From: Kiritimatiellia bacterium
GTDB lineage: Bacteria; Verrucomicrobiota; Kiritimatiellia; RFP12; UBA3636
Reading direction: 5' to 3'
Assembly: GCA_017481725.1 (NCBI GenBank)
Contig: JAFUOX010000014.1
Coordinates: 1 to 44,276 of the forward strand
Length of the DNA stretch: 44,276 bases
In this document: positions 7,491 through 17,600 of the stretch, in pieces
How the letters are laid out: each line of letters opens with the position of its first letter
Numbering within the stretch: position 1 is the stretch's first letter
The notes under the pieces: generated by a model
Database searches by the model: none
What the model saw: the letters and a program-made list of their open reading frames with translations, nothing else
Told to the model about the DNA's origin: nothing
Translations under genes and position numbers: made by a program

Positions 7491-10175
7491 ATGGACAAAC
7501 ATTTTGACCCAAAAGAAATTGAAGCTAAATGGTACCCATGGTGGGAAAAAACTGGCAAATTCCGTCCATCCGGTGTTGGTGAGCCATATAGCATGGTAAT
7601 TCCTCCTCCAAATGTAACAGGCATTCTACACATGGGTCATGCCCTTAATGATACGGTTCAGGATGTATTGACACGTTGGCGCAGAATGCAGGGACGTGAT
7701 GTATTGTGGGTTCCTGGCACAGACCACGCTGGTATTGCAACACAAAATGTTGTAGAGAAAGCTCTTCGCAAGGAGAATTTGCGCCGTCAGGATTTGGGCC
7801 GCGAGAAGTTCATTGATCGCGTATGGGAATGGCGTAAGCAATATGGCGGCACAATCGTACGTCAGCTTCGTAGCCTTGGTTGCTCCTGCGATTGGGAGCA
7901 CGAGCGCTTCACAATGGATGAAGGCTTAAGTAAGGCAGTTGCTGAGGTCTTCTGCAAGATGTATGAGGAAGACCTAATATATCGTGGCAATTACATCGTA
8001 AACTGGTGCCCACGCTGCGGTACAGCTCTAGCTGATGACGAGATTGAGCACGAGCCAAATAGTGGTCACTTGTGGCATATCCGCTACCCTGTTGTTGGCT
8101 CCGAGGGTGAATATATTCAGGTTGCAACAACACGCCCAGAGACACTTCCTGGTGATACAGCTGTTGCAATCAATCCAAAGGATGAGCGCTACACACATCT
8201 ACATGGCAAAAAGGTGCTTCTTCCTCTATCTAATCGCGAGATTCCTATTGTTGTTGATGATTATGTAGAGCGCGAATTTGGTACAGGTGTAGTAAAAATT
8301 ACTCCAGCTCATGATCCAAATGACTTCCAAGTTGCTGGCCGCCACAATCTACCAATGGTTAATATTATGAATGGCGACGGCACCATGAACGAGCTTTCTG
8401 GCTATGAGGGCATGGATCGCTTTGAGTGCCGCAAAAAGAGTGTTGAGGATTTGGAAAAAGGTGGCTATCTAGTTAAGGTAGAGGACTATCAAAATTCAGT
8501 AGGTCACTGCTATCGTTGCCACACTGTTATTGAGTCACGCTTGTCTAAGCAATGGTTTGTTCGCATGAAGCCACTTGCTGAAAAGGCACTTGAGGCTGTA
8601 CGTACAGGCAAAATTGTATTTACTCCAAAGCGCTATGAGACAACCTACTTCAACTGGCTAGAAAACATTAGAGACTGGTGCATTTCACGTCAGATTTGGT
8701 GGGGTCATCGTATCCCTGTCTATACCTGCGAAAAGTGTGGTAAGGAGTGGGCAGCAACAGAGGCTCCTGAGGTATGTCCAAAGTGTGGCGCTACAAAGGA
8801 ATTTATCTCACAGGATGAGGATGTACTAGATACATGGTTCTCTTCTTGGTTATGGCCATTCTCAACCTTGGGCTGGCCAGAGACAGAGAGTGCAGATTTG
8901 AAGCGCTACTACCCTACCTGCGATCTATGCACAGCTCCAGACATCATCTTCTTCTGGGTTGCACGTATGATTATGGCTGGCTGCAAGTTTATGGATGAGG
9001 TTCCTTTCCGCAATGTTGTTCTTCATGGTGTTGTACGTGATGATAAGGGCCGCAAGATGTCTAAATCTCTAGGCAACTCTATTGACCCACTAAACATCAT
9101 TGAAAAATATAGTGCTGACTCACTACGCTTCACATTGATGCAGACAACCTCTCCAGGCATGGACGTTTACATCAACGAAGAGAAGTTTGAGCTAGGCCGC
9201 AACTTTGGAACAAAGCTTTGGAATGCTGCCCGCTTCATTGTTTCCTGTGCAGAAAATTCTGGCGACACAATTCCTTGGAATGAGGTTGCTACAGCTGAGC
9301 CAAAGCTAAATCAAGAGCTACTAGACGATGATGACCGCCATCTATTGATTGCATGCTCACGTATGATTTCCAATGTAACAGCAACTCTTGAGAAATATCG
9401 CTTCCAGGATGCTGCACTTGCAGCATATGATTTTGCATGGAGCACCTTCTGCGACCGTTATCTAGAGGGAGCAAAGGCAGCTCTTCGTGGTGATAATGTG
9501 GAGCTACGTGCACAGAAGTTTGCAATTCTTGCAAGCGTATATGGCAAACTAATCCGTGTTCTACATCCATTTATGCCTTTCATCACGGAAGAGCTATGGC
9601 ATCAGTTGGGCTATGTAGGAGAAGAAGAGTCCATCATGACTGCTCCTTGGCCAACAGAACTAACTGATGAACAAATCATAAAGTATGGACTAAAGGATGA
9701 CATTTTTGATTACATCGAGAATCGTCATGAGCTAGTAACAACAGGTCGTGCACTACGCACAGAATGCAAGCTAAATCCAAAGCAAGAAATTACAGCTGTA
9801 ATTATTGCTAAGGATCAAATTACTGTAGAGCGTCTAATGAGAGATGCGGAAGCAATTAAGCTCGCTCTTCGTGCTACAAAACTAGAAATTTCTACAGAAG
9901 GCAATGCTTCTGGTATGCCAACCGCAAGCTGTGCACTTGGTTCTATCGGAATTCCTTTAGATGGCTTGATTGACGTAGCAAAGGAAACTGCCCGTATAGA
10001 GGAAGAGATAAAGAAGCTTCGTGGCTTCCTTGCAACTGTTGAAGCAAAGCTTTCAAATGAAAACTTTGTCAACAAAGCACCTGCAGCTATCTTGCAGCAG
10101 CAGAAGGACCGTAAGGAAGAGCTTGTTACAGAAATTGAGCGTCAAACAAAGCTTCTTGAATCATTAAAGGCTTAA
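7491..10175 (+). CDS. valS: Valyl-tRNA synthetase
   Basis: This class I aminoacyl-tRNA synthetase charges tRNA-Val and edits misactivated threonine. The 894 residues show the expected order. The HIGH-type signature HMGH is at 47-50, after PPPNVTGIL. The editing (CP1) domain contains TTRPETLPGDTAV and DYVEREFGTG. A zinc-ribbon insertion carries CEKCG and CPKCG (about residues 413-435). The KMSKS motif is at 522-526. An anticodon-binding domain with WPTEL follows, and a C-terminal coiled coil (about 820-894) rich in Glu, Lys and Leu closes the protein. The length matches bacterial ValRS. A weak AAAGAAG ribosome binding site precedes the ATG. No T-box-like leader is visible. A perfect hairpin follows the gene. 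Confidence 0.97.
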   Translation: MDKHFDPKEIEAKWYPWWEKTGKFRPSGVGEPYSMVIPPPNVTGILHMGHALNDTVQDVLTRWRRMQGRDVLWVPGTDHAGIATQNVVEKALRKENLRRQDLGREKFIDRVWEWRKQYGGTIVRQLRSLGCSCDWEHERFTMDEGLSKAVAEVFCKMYEEDLIYRGNYIVNWCPRCGTALADDEIEHEPNSGHLWHIRYPVVGSEGEYIQVATTRPETLPGDTAVAINPKDERYTHLHGKKVLLPLSNREIPIVVDDYVEREFGTGVVKITPAHDPNDFQVAGRHNLPMVNIMNGDGTMNELSGYEGMDRFECRKKSVEDLEKGGYLVKVEDYQNSVGHCYRCHTVIESRLSKQWFVRMKPLAEKALEAVRTGKIVFTPKRYETTYFNWLENIRDWCISRQIWWGHRIPVYTCEKCGKEWAATEAPEVCPKCGATKEFISQDEDVLDTWFSSWLWPFSTLGWPETESADLKRYYPTCDLCTAPDIIFFWVARMIMAGCKFMDEVPFRNVVLHGVVRDDKGRKMSKSLGNSIDPLNIIEKYSADSLRFTLMQTTSPGMDVYINEEKFELGRNFGTKLWNAARFIVSCAENSGDTIPWNEVATAEPKLNQELLDDDDRHLLIACSRMISNVTATLEKYRFQDAALAAYDFAWSTFCDRYLEGAKAALRGDNVELRAQKFAILASVYGKLIRVLHPFMPFITEELWHQLGYVGEEESIMTAPWPTELTDEQIIKYGLKDDIFDYIENRHELVTTGRALRTECKLNPKQEITAVIIAKDQITVERLMRDAEAIKLALRATKLEISTEGNASGMPTASCALGSIGIPLDGLIDVAKETARIEEEIKKLRGFLATVEAKLSNENFVNKAPAAILQQQKDRKEELVTEIERQTKLLESLKA

Positions 10176-10184
10176 TTGTATAAT

Positions 10185-10223
10185 CTAGCCTTGTAGATAG
10201 ATAAACAAGCTCTACAAGGCTAG
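10185..10223 (+). terminator. Perfect 13-bp hairpin after valS
   Basis: CTAGCCTTGTAGA (10185-10197) and its exact inverse (10211-10223) enclose a 13-base loop just after the valS stop. No T tract follows, so it may act as a weak or factor-assisted terminator or as an RNA-stabilising hairpin. Confidence 0.6.
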
Positions 10224-10265
10224 CGACAACCGCTTTTCACCTATAATCTGAGGAGATACAGAAGC

Positions 10266-10646
10266 ATGAAGTTAAAGGTTCATTTTCTCTCATTATGTGC
10301 AGTTCTACTTACAGCTGTAATTTGTTTTTCTGGTTGCAAAACAACGACCATCACTAGAGAAGAACAAAACAAAGGAAATCTTTCTATTCAGGTCATTTTA
10401 AATCATGACGGAACCTTTACATATTTAGGTGATGTATTTGAACGTGAAGATATACCTAAGGTGCTCAAAAAGTCTGGTGCAAGTATGGGACGTTCCATAA
10501 CAATTAAGGCTGCAGATAATGTAGAAAAAAAAGCACTTGTTGAGGCACGTCAATTCCTTGTATACAAAGGCTTCCCTAATGTAACTATTGTTACCAAGCG
10601 AATTGCTGTTTCATACGAGGAAGAGCTCAAAGACGACAACAAATAG
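10266..10646 (+). CDS. Small lipoprotein with an ExbD/TolR-like periplasmic domain
   Basis: The 126-residue product has a signal peptide ending in a lipobox-like FSGC, so C24 would be lipidated and the protein anchored to a membrane from the periplasmic side. Residues about 38-115 follow the pattern of the periplasmic domain of ExbD/TolR. That pattern is a strand with a short turn (LNHDGTFTYLG), a helix (EREDIPKVLKK), a strand (SITIKAAD), a helix (EKKALVEARQFLVYKGF) and a final strand (NVTIVTKRI). In ExbD the domain is tethered by a transmembrane helix carrying an essential Asp; here the tether is a lipid, so it could not work as a proton-channel subunit. No exbB or tonB gene is nearby. An AGGAG precedes the start. 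The ExbD likeness is my reading of the pattern and is not proven. Confidence 0.65.
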   Translation: MKLKVHFLSLCAVLLTAVICFSGCKTTTITREEQNKGNLSIQVILNHDGTFTYLGDVFEREDIPKVLKKSGASMGRSITIKAADNVEKKALVEARQFLVYKGFPNVTIVTKRIAVSYEEELKDDNK

Positions 10647-10661
10647 TCTGTAAGAGCATAT

Positions 10662-11900
10662 ATGGCTAACGAAAATATTGCTGACAAAAATATGACATCC
10701 TCCCCAAAGCTACGCATTTTACTTGTGCACAATCGCTACAAGCTGCGTGGTGGAGAGGATAGCGTATTTGAAGCTGAGCGCGATATGCTAATCGCTGCAG
10801 GTCATAATGTGCATATATATGAGGTAACAAACGACACGATTAGTGAGAATACCTCTAAATTCAAACTTTTTATTGATACAATCTGGAATAAATCTTCTTA
10901 TAAGAAAGCACTTGAAATCATCAATGAATTCAAGCCAGATGTTGTACACTGCCACAACACATTTCCTTTAATATCTCCATCTATTTACTATGCTTGCGAT
11001 AAAGCTGGTGTTCCTGTTGTACAAACACTTCACAACTATCGACTTACATGCTTAAATGGATATTTATTTAGAGAGCAGGAGTGCCAGCTTTGTGAGAAAT
11101 GTTTAGGCAAATCTCCGATTCGCGGCATTTTCAAAAAATGCTACCGTAATTCACTTGCTGCATCAGCAACTGTTGCTGCAATGCTAATAGTTCATCGTAT
11201 ACTTGGCACATACCGCAAAAAAGTCACAAAATATATTGCACTTAGCCATTTTGCCAAGTACAATTTCACTAAAAAATGTGGTTTACCTGAAGACAAGGTA
11301 GTTGTTAAGCCAAATATTGTCACACTACCAAAAGAGGTACCCCAATTACATAAAGAAAAAAACGTACTTTTTATTGGTAGAATTTCGCCTGAGAAAGGGG
11401 TTAAAACCCTTATTTCTGCATGGAGCTTGCTCAAAGACACTTTTGGATTTAAACTCATTATTATCGGTGATGGACCAGAAAAAGATACACTTTCACAGAA
11501 ATACCAAAATAATAAATCAATCTCTTTCTTAGGTGGATTACCTCACGATGAAGTAATTATCCAATTAACCAAAGCATCATTGCTTGTTTTCCCTTCTATA
11601 TTGTACGAGCAATTTGCAATTACTCCTATTGAAGCAATGTCTCAAGCTACTCCTGTCCTTGTATCAGACATTGCTAAAAATGCAACTATAGTCCAGGACA
11701 ACATTTCTGGACGTTACTTCAAAGCGGGCGATATCAATGATCTTGCAGCAAAGCTTGCCGAGCTATTGAGCGACACCAACAAGCTCATTACGCTTGGCTC
11801 GGCAGCAAAAGCAGCCTTTGAGCAAAGCGACTGCTCAACAGAAAGCAATCTCCGTGCCTTAGAAGCCATTTATCACTCAATTCTAGCTCATGGGAAATAG
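10662..11900 (+). CDS. Family 4 glycosyltransferase
   Basis: The 412-residue enzyme has the two-Rossmann GT-B layout of GT4 enzymes, which transfer sugars from nucleotide donors to cell-surface glycans. The N-terminal half opens with LLVHNRYKLRGGEDSV and contains the acceptor-side HCHNTFPL segment. A short cysteine-rich insertion (C-rich from about residue 126 to 155, with CQLCEKC) is seen in some relatives. The C-terminal half carries NVLFIGRISPEKGV and IIIGDGPEKD. The donor-binding E-x7-E region is YEQFAITPIEAMSQ. It begins 15 bases after the lipoprotein gene and probably shares its transcript. A neighbouring polysaccharide cluster is absent, so substrate and product remain unknown. Confidence 0.9.
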   Translation: MANENIADKNMTSSPKLRILLVHNRYKLRGGEDSVFEAERDMLIAAGHNVHIYEVTNDTISENTSKFKLFIDTIWNKSSYKKALEIINEFKPDVVHCHNTFPLISPSIYYACDKAGVPVVQTLHNYRLTCLNGYLFREQECQLCEKCLGKSPIRGIFKKCYRNSLAASATVAAMLIVHRILGTYRKKVTKYIALSHFAKYNFTKKCGLPEDKVVVKPNIVTLPKEVPQLHKEKNVLFIGRISPEKGVKTLISAWSLLKDTFGFKLIIIGDGPEKDTLSQKYQNNKSISFLGGLPHDEVIIQLTKASLLVFPSILYEQFAITPIEAMSQATPVLVSDIAKNATIVQDNISGRYFKAGDINDLAAKLAELLSDTNKLITLGSAAKAAFEQSDCSTESNLRALEAIYHSILAHGK

Positions 11901-12195
11901 AGAACAACCAATGTAAATGAATATACAGAGTGCTACTGCTCGTGCACCACTTTTATTATTCAATTTGTGAGGAGCTTCAAAAGCGCGTCTATGCTTCCAA
12001 TTCACTACTCCACTCAACCACGCAAACCAAGCGCAAACCAAGTTAAAAAGTGCTAACATTTTTCTTGCTTTTTCTTCCAAAAAAGAGCACAATCTACCTT
12101 TAATTTTTTCTATATATAATATGTATAGAAATAAACAAAAACAAGTTTAACACTAAACACACATTTTTAATGGTAAATAATACGAGGTAATCGTA
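11901..12195. other. Gap between glycosyltransferase and antiporter genes
   Basis: I see no supported gene here. A reading frame on the - strand (11883-12092) encodes a short hydrophobic peptide but has no ribosome binding site, starts with TTG and overlaps the glycosyltransferase end. The right part holds the palindromic -10 region described separately. Confidence 0.5.
12108..12130 (+). promoter_or_regulatory. Palindrome around a TATAAT box, antiporter upstream region
   Basis: TTCTATA (12108-12114) and TATAGAA (12124-12130) form a 7-base inverted repeat whose centre includes TATAAT (12115-12120), 66 bases before the antiporter start. No good -35 element is visible 16-18 bases upstream. It could be a promoter overlapped by an operator, or simply AT-rich sequence. 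Confidence 0.35.
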
Positions 12196-14541
12196 ATGAA
12201 TATAAAATCAAAATTCTCTGCATTCCTAGCGGTTATTTTAGCTACAACCGCAATTGCTTTAGCTTCTGATATGATATCTTCAGCTGAGACACCTTCCGTG
12301 ATTCCACAGGTTGAAGAAGCTGTAGCTTCTGCTGAAAATGCGATTACCCAATCTGAAAATGCTCCTGCTGTTGAAGATTCAAATAAGGAATGCCACGAAG
12401 AAGAGTGTAATGCACCAGAGTCAAAATATGCTCAAGACCACAAGCACGATATGAAGCACAAAATGACTGTACTTGCATTCCAAATCGGTATAATTCTTTT
12501 TGCTGCTCGACTTGGTGGTATGCTTGCAGAAAAAGTAAATCTACCAAGCGTTCTTGGAGAGCTTGGTGCTGGTATCGTAATCGGACCTTTTGCTTTGGGT
12601 AAAATTCCTCTAGGACACTTCTTCCACTATGGTTTATTCCCTGAATGGTCTGCTGAGTTTGCTATCTCGCCAGAACTATATGGTATCTGCTCTATTGCTT
12701 CAATCGTTCTATTATTCCTAGCTGGCGTAGAGACCGACTTAAAGATGTTTATGCGCTACTCACTTGCTGGATCTATCGTAGGTATTGGTGGTGTTGTTGC
12801 TTCCTTTGTTGCAGGTGACCTACTTGCACTATATTTCCTTCCAAAATTAGGGCTTGCTGATGCTGGTCTAAGCTTCCTTGACCCAGGTCCTCTATTCCTA
12901 GGTATTATGTCAACCGCAACATCTGTTGGTATTACTGCACGTATCCTTTCTGAAAGAAAGAAAATTGACTCAGAGGAAGGCGTAACAATTATGGCTGGTG
13001 CTGTAATTGATGATGTTCTTGGTATTATTGTTTTAGCAATCGGCTTAGGTGTTATAGGTAGCAAGAGTGGTGCAGATAGCTCTGCAAGCATTGATTGGGC
13101 AAACATCGGCATAATCGCTGCAAAAGCCTTTGGTGTATGGTTAATTTCTACAATTATTGGTATTATTGCTGCTCACCGCATCAGTGGTCTATTAAAGCTA
13201 TTCAAGAGCCCTCTATCAATCGCAACTATGGCACTTGGTCTTGCCCTAATCCTTTCTGGCTTCTTTGAGACAATGGGTCTAGCAATGATTATCGGTGCTT
13301 ATGTAATGGGTCTAGCACTAAGCAAAACCGATATCCGCTATGTAATCCATGAAAATCTACATGCTGTTTACACATTCCTTGTTCCAATATTCTTCTGCGT
13401 AATGGGTATGATGGTAGATTTAAGTGCACTTGCAACAAAGAGTGTCCTTATCTTTGGTGGTGTTTATACCATATTCGCAATCCTTGCAAAGCTTCTTGGT
13501 TGTTGCTTCCCTGCAATGGCTTGTGGCTTCAATTTCCGTGGTGGCCTCCGTATCGGTGCTGGTATGATTCCACGTGGCGAGGTTGCACTTATCGTTGCTG
13601 GCATCGGTTTATCTGGTGGCTACCTAACAAAGGAAATTTTTGGTGTTGGTATCCTAATGACACTAGTAACAACAGTTGCTGCCCCAACAATCCTTATCCA
13701 ACTGTTTAAATCTCCAGCCTCAGGTCTTCGTAAGCCAACAGTTGAATCAAAAAAATCAAGAGGTCTAGAATTTGAGCTTCCAAATGCTCAAGCTGCTGAA
13801 ATGATGTGCGAAAAGCTTCTAACAGAATTTCGTCGTGAAGGCTTCTTTACACACACACTAAGCATCAAGGACCATATCTGGCAGGTTCGTAAGGATGAAA
13901 TGGAAATCGGCATTCACCGTGACAGAAATATTATCACTTTCGAGTGCACCCCAACAGAACGCAATTTTGTTGCTACAGCAGTTCTTGAGGTTACAACAGA
14001 TCTTGCAATTTTAGCAAATGCTCTTCGCAAGCCTGTTACCACAGACAATATTTCTCGAATGGTTAATGACTCCGATGCTCCTGACACCAAGGATAACACA
14101 ATTGCAAAATACATCAATTCCTTCATTATGTGTCCATCAATTGAAGGTGGTAGCAAGCAAGAGGTAATAACAAAGCTCTGCCATATACTTTATGAGAAGA
14201 GCTTAATCTCAAATGAAGAGGAAACCGTTAAAGCTATCTTTAACCGCGAGTCTGCTATGTCAACTGGGCTAGAGAATGGTCTTGCGGTTCCTCATGCCCG
14301 TATTAACACAGCAACAGATTTGGTTGGTGTTGTTGCAACAATCCGCGATGGTGTTAAAGATTACAACACAATTGACAATAGCGTTGTTAAGGTTATTCTT
14401 CTAACACTATCTCCAGAGGAGGCAAATACTCCTCACCTTCGTATGATTTCTCATGTTGGTAAGACTCTTGACGCTCAGGCCATAGAAAAGCTTCTAAAGG
14501 CAGAAACAGAGCAGGCAATGCGAGAAATTTTGCTAGGCTAA
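12196..14541 (+). CDS. Cation/proton antiporter (CPA2, Kef-like) fused to a PTS EIIA domain
   Basis: The 781-residue protein begins with a cleavable-looking signal (residues 1-24) and a His/Glu-rich periplasmic segment (HEEEC, DHKHDMKHK). It then has the many transmembrane helices of a monovalent cation:proton antiporter (about 90-510), including GELGAGIVIGP and the ion-site-like AGAVIDDVLGI with two Asp. After the membrane part comes a soluble domain of about 130 residues that I do not recognise, starting at FELPNAQAAEMM. It is followed by an EIIA domain of the fructose/nitrogen type with the phosphoacceptor motif GLAVPHARI, H700 being the predicted active histidine. EIIA fusion implies that phosphotransfer or a metabolite signal gates ion exchange. 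No other PTS genes are in the window. A hairpin lies just after the gene. Confidence 0.88.
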   Translation: MNIKSKFSAFLAVILATTAIALASDMISSAETPSVIPQVEEAVASAENAITQSENAPAVEDSNKECHEEECNAPESKYAQDHKHDMKHKMTVLAFQIGIILFAARLGGMLAEKVNLPSVLGELGAGIVIGPFALGKIPLGHFFHYGLFPEWSAEFAISPELYGICSIASIVLLFLAGVETDLKMFMRYSLAGSIVGIGGVVASFVAGDLLALYFLPKLGLADAGLSFLDPGPLFLGIMSTATSVGITARILSERKKIDSEEGVTIMAGAVIDDVLGIIVLAIGLGVIGSKSGADSSASIDWANIGIIAAKAFGVWLISTIIGIIAAHRISGLLKLFKSPLSIATMALGLALILSGFFETMGLAMIIGAYVMGLALSKTDIRYVIHENLHAVYTFLVPIFFCVMGMMVDLSALATKSVLIFGGVYTIFAILAKLLGCCFPAMACGFNFRGGLRIGAGMIPRGEVALIVAGIGLSGGYLTKEIFGVGILMTLVTTVAAPTILIQLFKSPASGLRKPTVESKKSRGLEFELPNAQAAEMMCEKLLTEFRREGFFTHTLSIKDHIWQVRKDEMEIGIHRDRNIITFECTPTERNFVATAVLEVTTDLAILANALRKPVTTDNISRMVNDSDAPDTKDNTIAKYINSFIMCPSIEGGSKQEVITKLCHILYEKSLISNEEETVKAIFNRESAMSTGLENGLAVPHARINTATDLVGVVATIRDGVKDYNTIDNSVVKVILLTLSPEEANTPHLRMISHVGKTLDAQAIEKLLKAETEQAMREILLG

Positions 14542-14593
14542 GCATAGCACTAACAAGATTAAACATTCCTAATTAGAAATTGCTTTCCAACTT

Positions 14594-14643
14594 CGTTTGG
14601 ATTTACTTACTCATAAATATAAGCAAGCAATCCAAACGCTTTT
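14594..14643 (+). terminator. Hairpin after the antiporter gene
   Basis: CGTTTGGATT (14594-14603) pairs perfectly with AATCCAAACG (14629-14638), followed by CTTTT. It is positioned 53 bases after the stop codon, as expected of an intrinsic terminator, though the loop is long (25 bases). Confidence 0.6.
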
Positions 14644-14690
14644 GGTTAGCATTTTCTGTTTAATATGAACCAATAAATAAAAGAACTATA

Positions 14691-17600
14691 GTGGCAAAAT
14701 TCCTTTACACAAAAGAAAAAATGATTTCCTGGGGTGGCCCAGACGTTTACTATGAGGCTGAGAAAAATTATTATCTCGCAGCCAAAGTAATAAAGGCTGA
14801 ATATGATGGCACCAAAGCAACAGGCACCATCCTTCATGGTGGCAGACCTATCAACACTGGATTTCAAATTACATCCAGTGGACTAATGGAATCATTTTGC
14901 CCTTGTCTAAAGAATCGTGACGAAGGAAAGATTTGCCCACACGTTATTGCTCTAGCCATTGCACTTGTCCGCAAAACAATAGCAATGGAACGGCTTGCAG
15001 AAAAGGAGCGAGAGCTCCAGCATGCAAAACGCTTTGCCACAGCACAAGAGAAGCAGCTACTTGTCGTCCGCTCACCTAAAGGACAGTCAGCAGAATTGCG
15101 CATCCGCCTGCCACAAAATTGGCACCAGCAATTTCTTGACGGAGAAATTAAAATAGAATGCCTCGCAAATATACCTGGAGGTGGTAGCAATATTTCCATC
15201 GCATACCTAGCTGAAAGAAAAATTCCAGTTTCCCTCACTAAGGATAATGCATATCTTCTCGACACAATTGAAGATATATGCGAGGGCAGAATAACAAACC
15301 CGATAAATCTTACAAAGCGCGATTTTATTTGCCTCATTGAACAGCTCAGTTCAATGAATCGCCAGATCTACCTCTCAGGCGGCAATCCTATTGTGATTGA
15401 AAAGACAAAGGTCAATTCAAAGCTAACACTTGACCTTGACCGCGAGACTGGAGAACTTTTGATGTTCCTTAATACGGATATTCCTAATGCCGCAGAGGGA
15501 GACATCCCTGATTATGTTGTTTTTAACAATTCTGGATGGGCGTTTTTAAAAGGACACCTATGGCCAATTGCACAGGTCCTACCAGGCCCATATCATCAGG
15601 TATATCATGAAACAATCGCAATCCCACGCACAGAAACAATTCGTTTCCTAAAGCTTGAACTTGAAAACATCAAGCGAATGCTGCCTGTTGATATGGAATT
15701 TCCTGTAGAGCAAATAATAGAACACCCTGCCACACCAAAAATGTCACTCAAGGTTTATGGTTCTCAGGCATCTATTCGAATGACGCTCTATGCAAATTAT
15801 GGCAGCAAAGACAAACAACAAAGTGTACCTGCTGCTGCAGCTGCGAATGCAACAACAATCTCTATCCCTGATGACAATGACCCACTTACCTTCCATACCC
15901 GCAATCTCCCGTATGAGAAAGCAGCGATTGCCCTACTCAAGCAATTCGGTATTAGTGGAGAAACAGGCTCTTCAATCAACTCAATTGTGGGAGAGCATTA
16001 TGTGCTTAATTTCCTCGGCACCACAATGCCATCCCTACGCCGCAAAGGTTGGCACGTCATCCTTGATGAAAAGCTCGACGCCTTTGTAGATTCTCAGGAT
16101 TGTGTTGTACCTGTTGTAAACATTGACAATTCAAATACACCAGGCTACTTTGATGTGTCATATACCTTCTACACGCTTCCCGATAAAATTGTTTCCCATA
16201 CGGATGTACAGCGTGCAATTACTAAAGGTGAAGCATACATCAAAAATGGAGATAAAATAACTTTTGTCGATATTAATGCAATCAACACAATGCGAGATGT
16301 TTTTTATGATTGCTCAGAAGGTGCAGGTAAAACGCCTGGTTCATTCCGTGTACGAGAAATTTATGCAGCATACCTAAAAGCATCAGTTGAAGCTCTTGAA
16401 GGTTCTGATTTTGCACACGACACCTCCCCTCGTTGGATAAAACTTGCTGAGGCAACAGAGCATGCTCGTGAAATGACTGATATTGAGCTCGATGAGCCTT
16501 TGTGCTCTACCCTACGCCCATACCAGAAAAAAGGTGTCGCGTGGCTACGCTTCCTTGAGCAAAACAACATGGGTGGAATTTTGGCTGATGAGATGGGCTT
16601 AGGTAAAACACTGCAAACCCTCTCATGGATTTCACTTGAGCGATCAAATCCAGAAAACCGCTCAAAGCCAGTAATCGTTGTTTGTCCAACAAGCCTTGTT
16701 GAGAACTGGGTACACGAAGCAGCAAAATTTGTTCCGCACCTAAAAACTCTTTTAATCTCCGGTGCAAACAGAGCTTCCCTCTTCAAAAAAATACCAGAAG
16801 CAAATATCGTAATCACCTCCTATGCACTTATTCGTCGCGACATAGAAGAATACGCACAATATGAATTTGCTGCTGCAATTCTTGATGAAGCCCAAAACAT
16901 CAAAAACCGCACCACACAAAATGCAACTGCAGTAAAGCAGCTTCGTGCTAACATACATTTTGTTCTAACAGGTACACCAATTGAGAACAGTGTTGCAGAC
17001 CTTTGGTCTATCATGGATTTCTTGCTTCCAACATATCTTGGAAATTACGACACATTTAAGCAAAACTACGAGATACCAATTAGCCTACCGCCTGAAAATC
17101 CACATGCTGAAGCAGCAAAGCTAAAGCTTCGTAGAAAGCTTCATCCATTCCTATTGCGTCGTAAAAAGACAGCAGTTGCAAAGGATCTTCCTCCTAAGCT
17201 TGAAAAGCTCTCATGGTGCAAGCTCTCAAACGAGCAGCAGCAGGTATATGACCATTATCTTGCAAAATGTAAGAGCGAGGTTTCCTCTTTGGTTAAGGAG
17301 AAGGGCTTTGAGCGCAGCCGCATGGAAATTCTCTCTATCCTCCTAAGGCTTCGCCAAATCTGTTGCCATCTAGAGCTACTTGGAGATGCAAACCCTCTCC
17401 CAAATGCAGCAGAGCCATCAGCAAAGTTAGAACAATTCTTTGAATTCTTTGAGCAAGCTACCTCCGATGGGCACCGCATTCTCGTATTTAGCCAATTCGT
17501 CAAAATGCTCCAGCTAATCCGAAAAGAGCTTGAGGCTCGTGGCATCAAATTCTGCTATCTTGATGGAAGCAGCAAGGATCGCATGGAAAGTGTTATGCGC

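Noticed and set aside
11883..12092. Hydrophobic peptide frame of 69 codons on the - strand
   Set aside because: It starts with TTG, lacks a Shine-Dalgarno sequence and overlaps the glycosyltransferase end; possible but unsupported.
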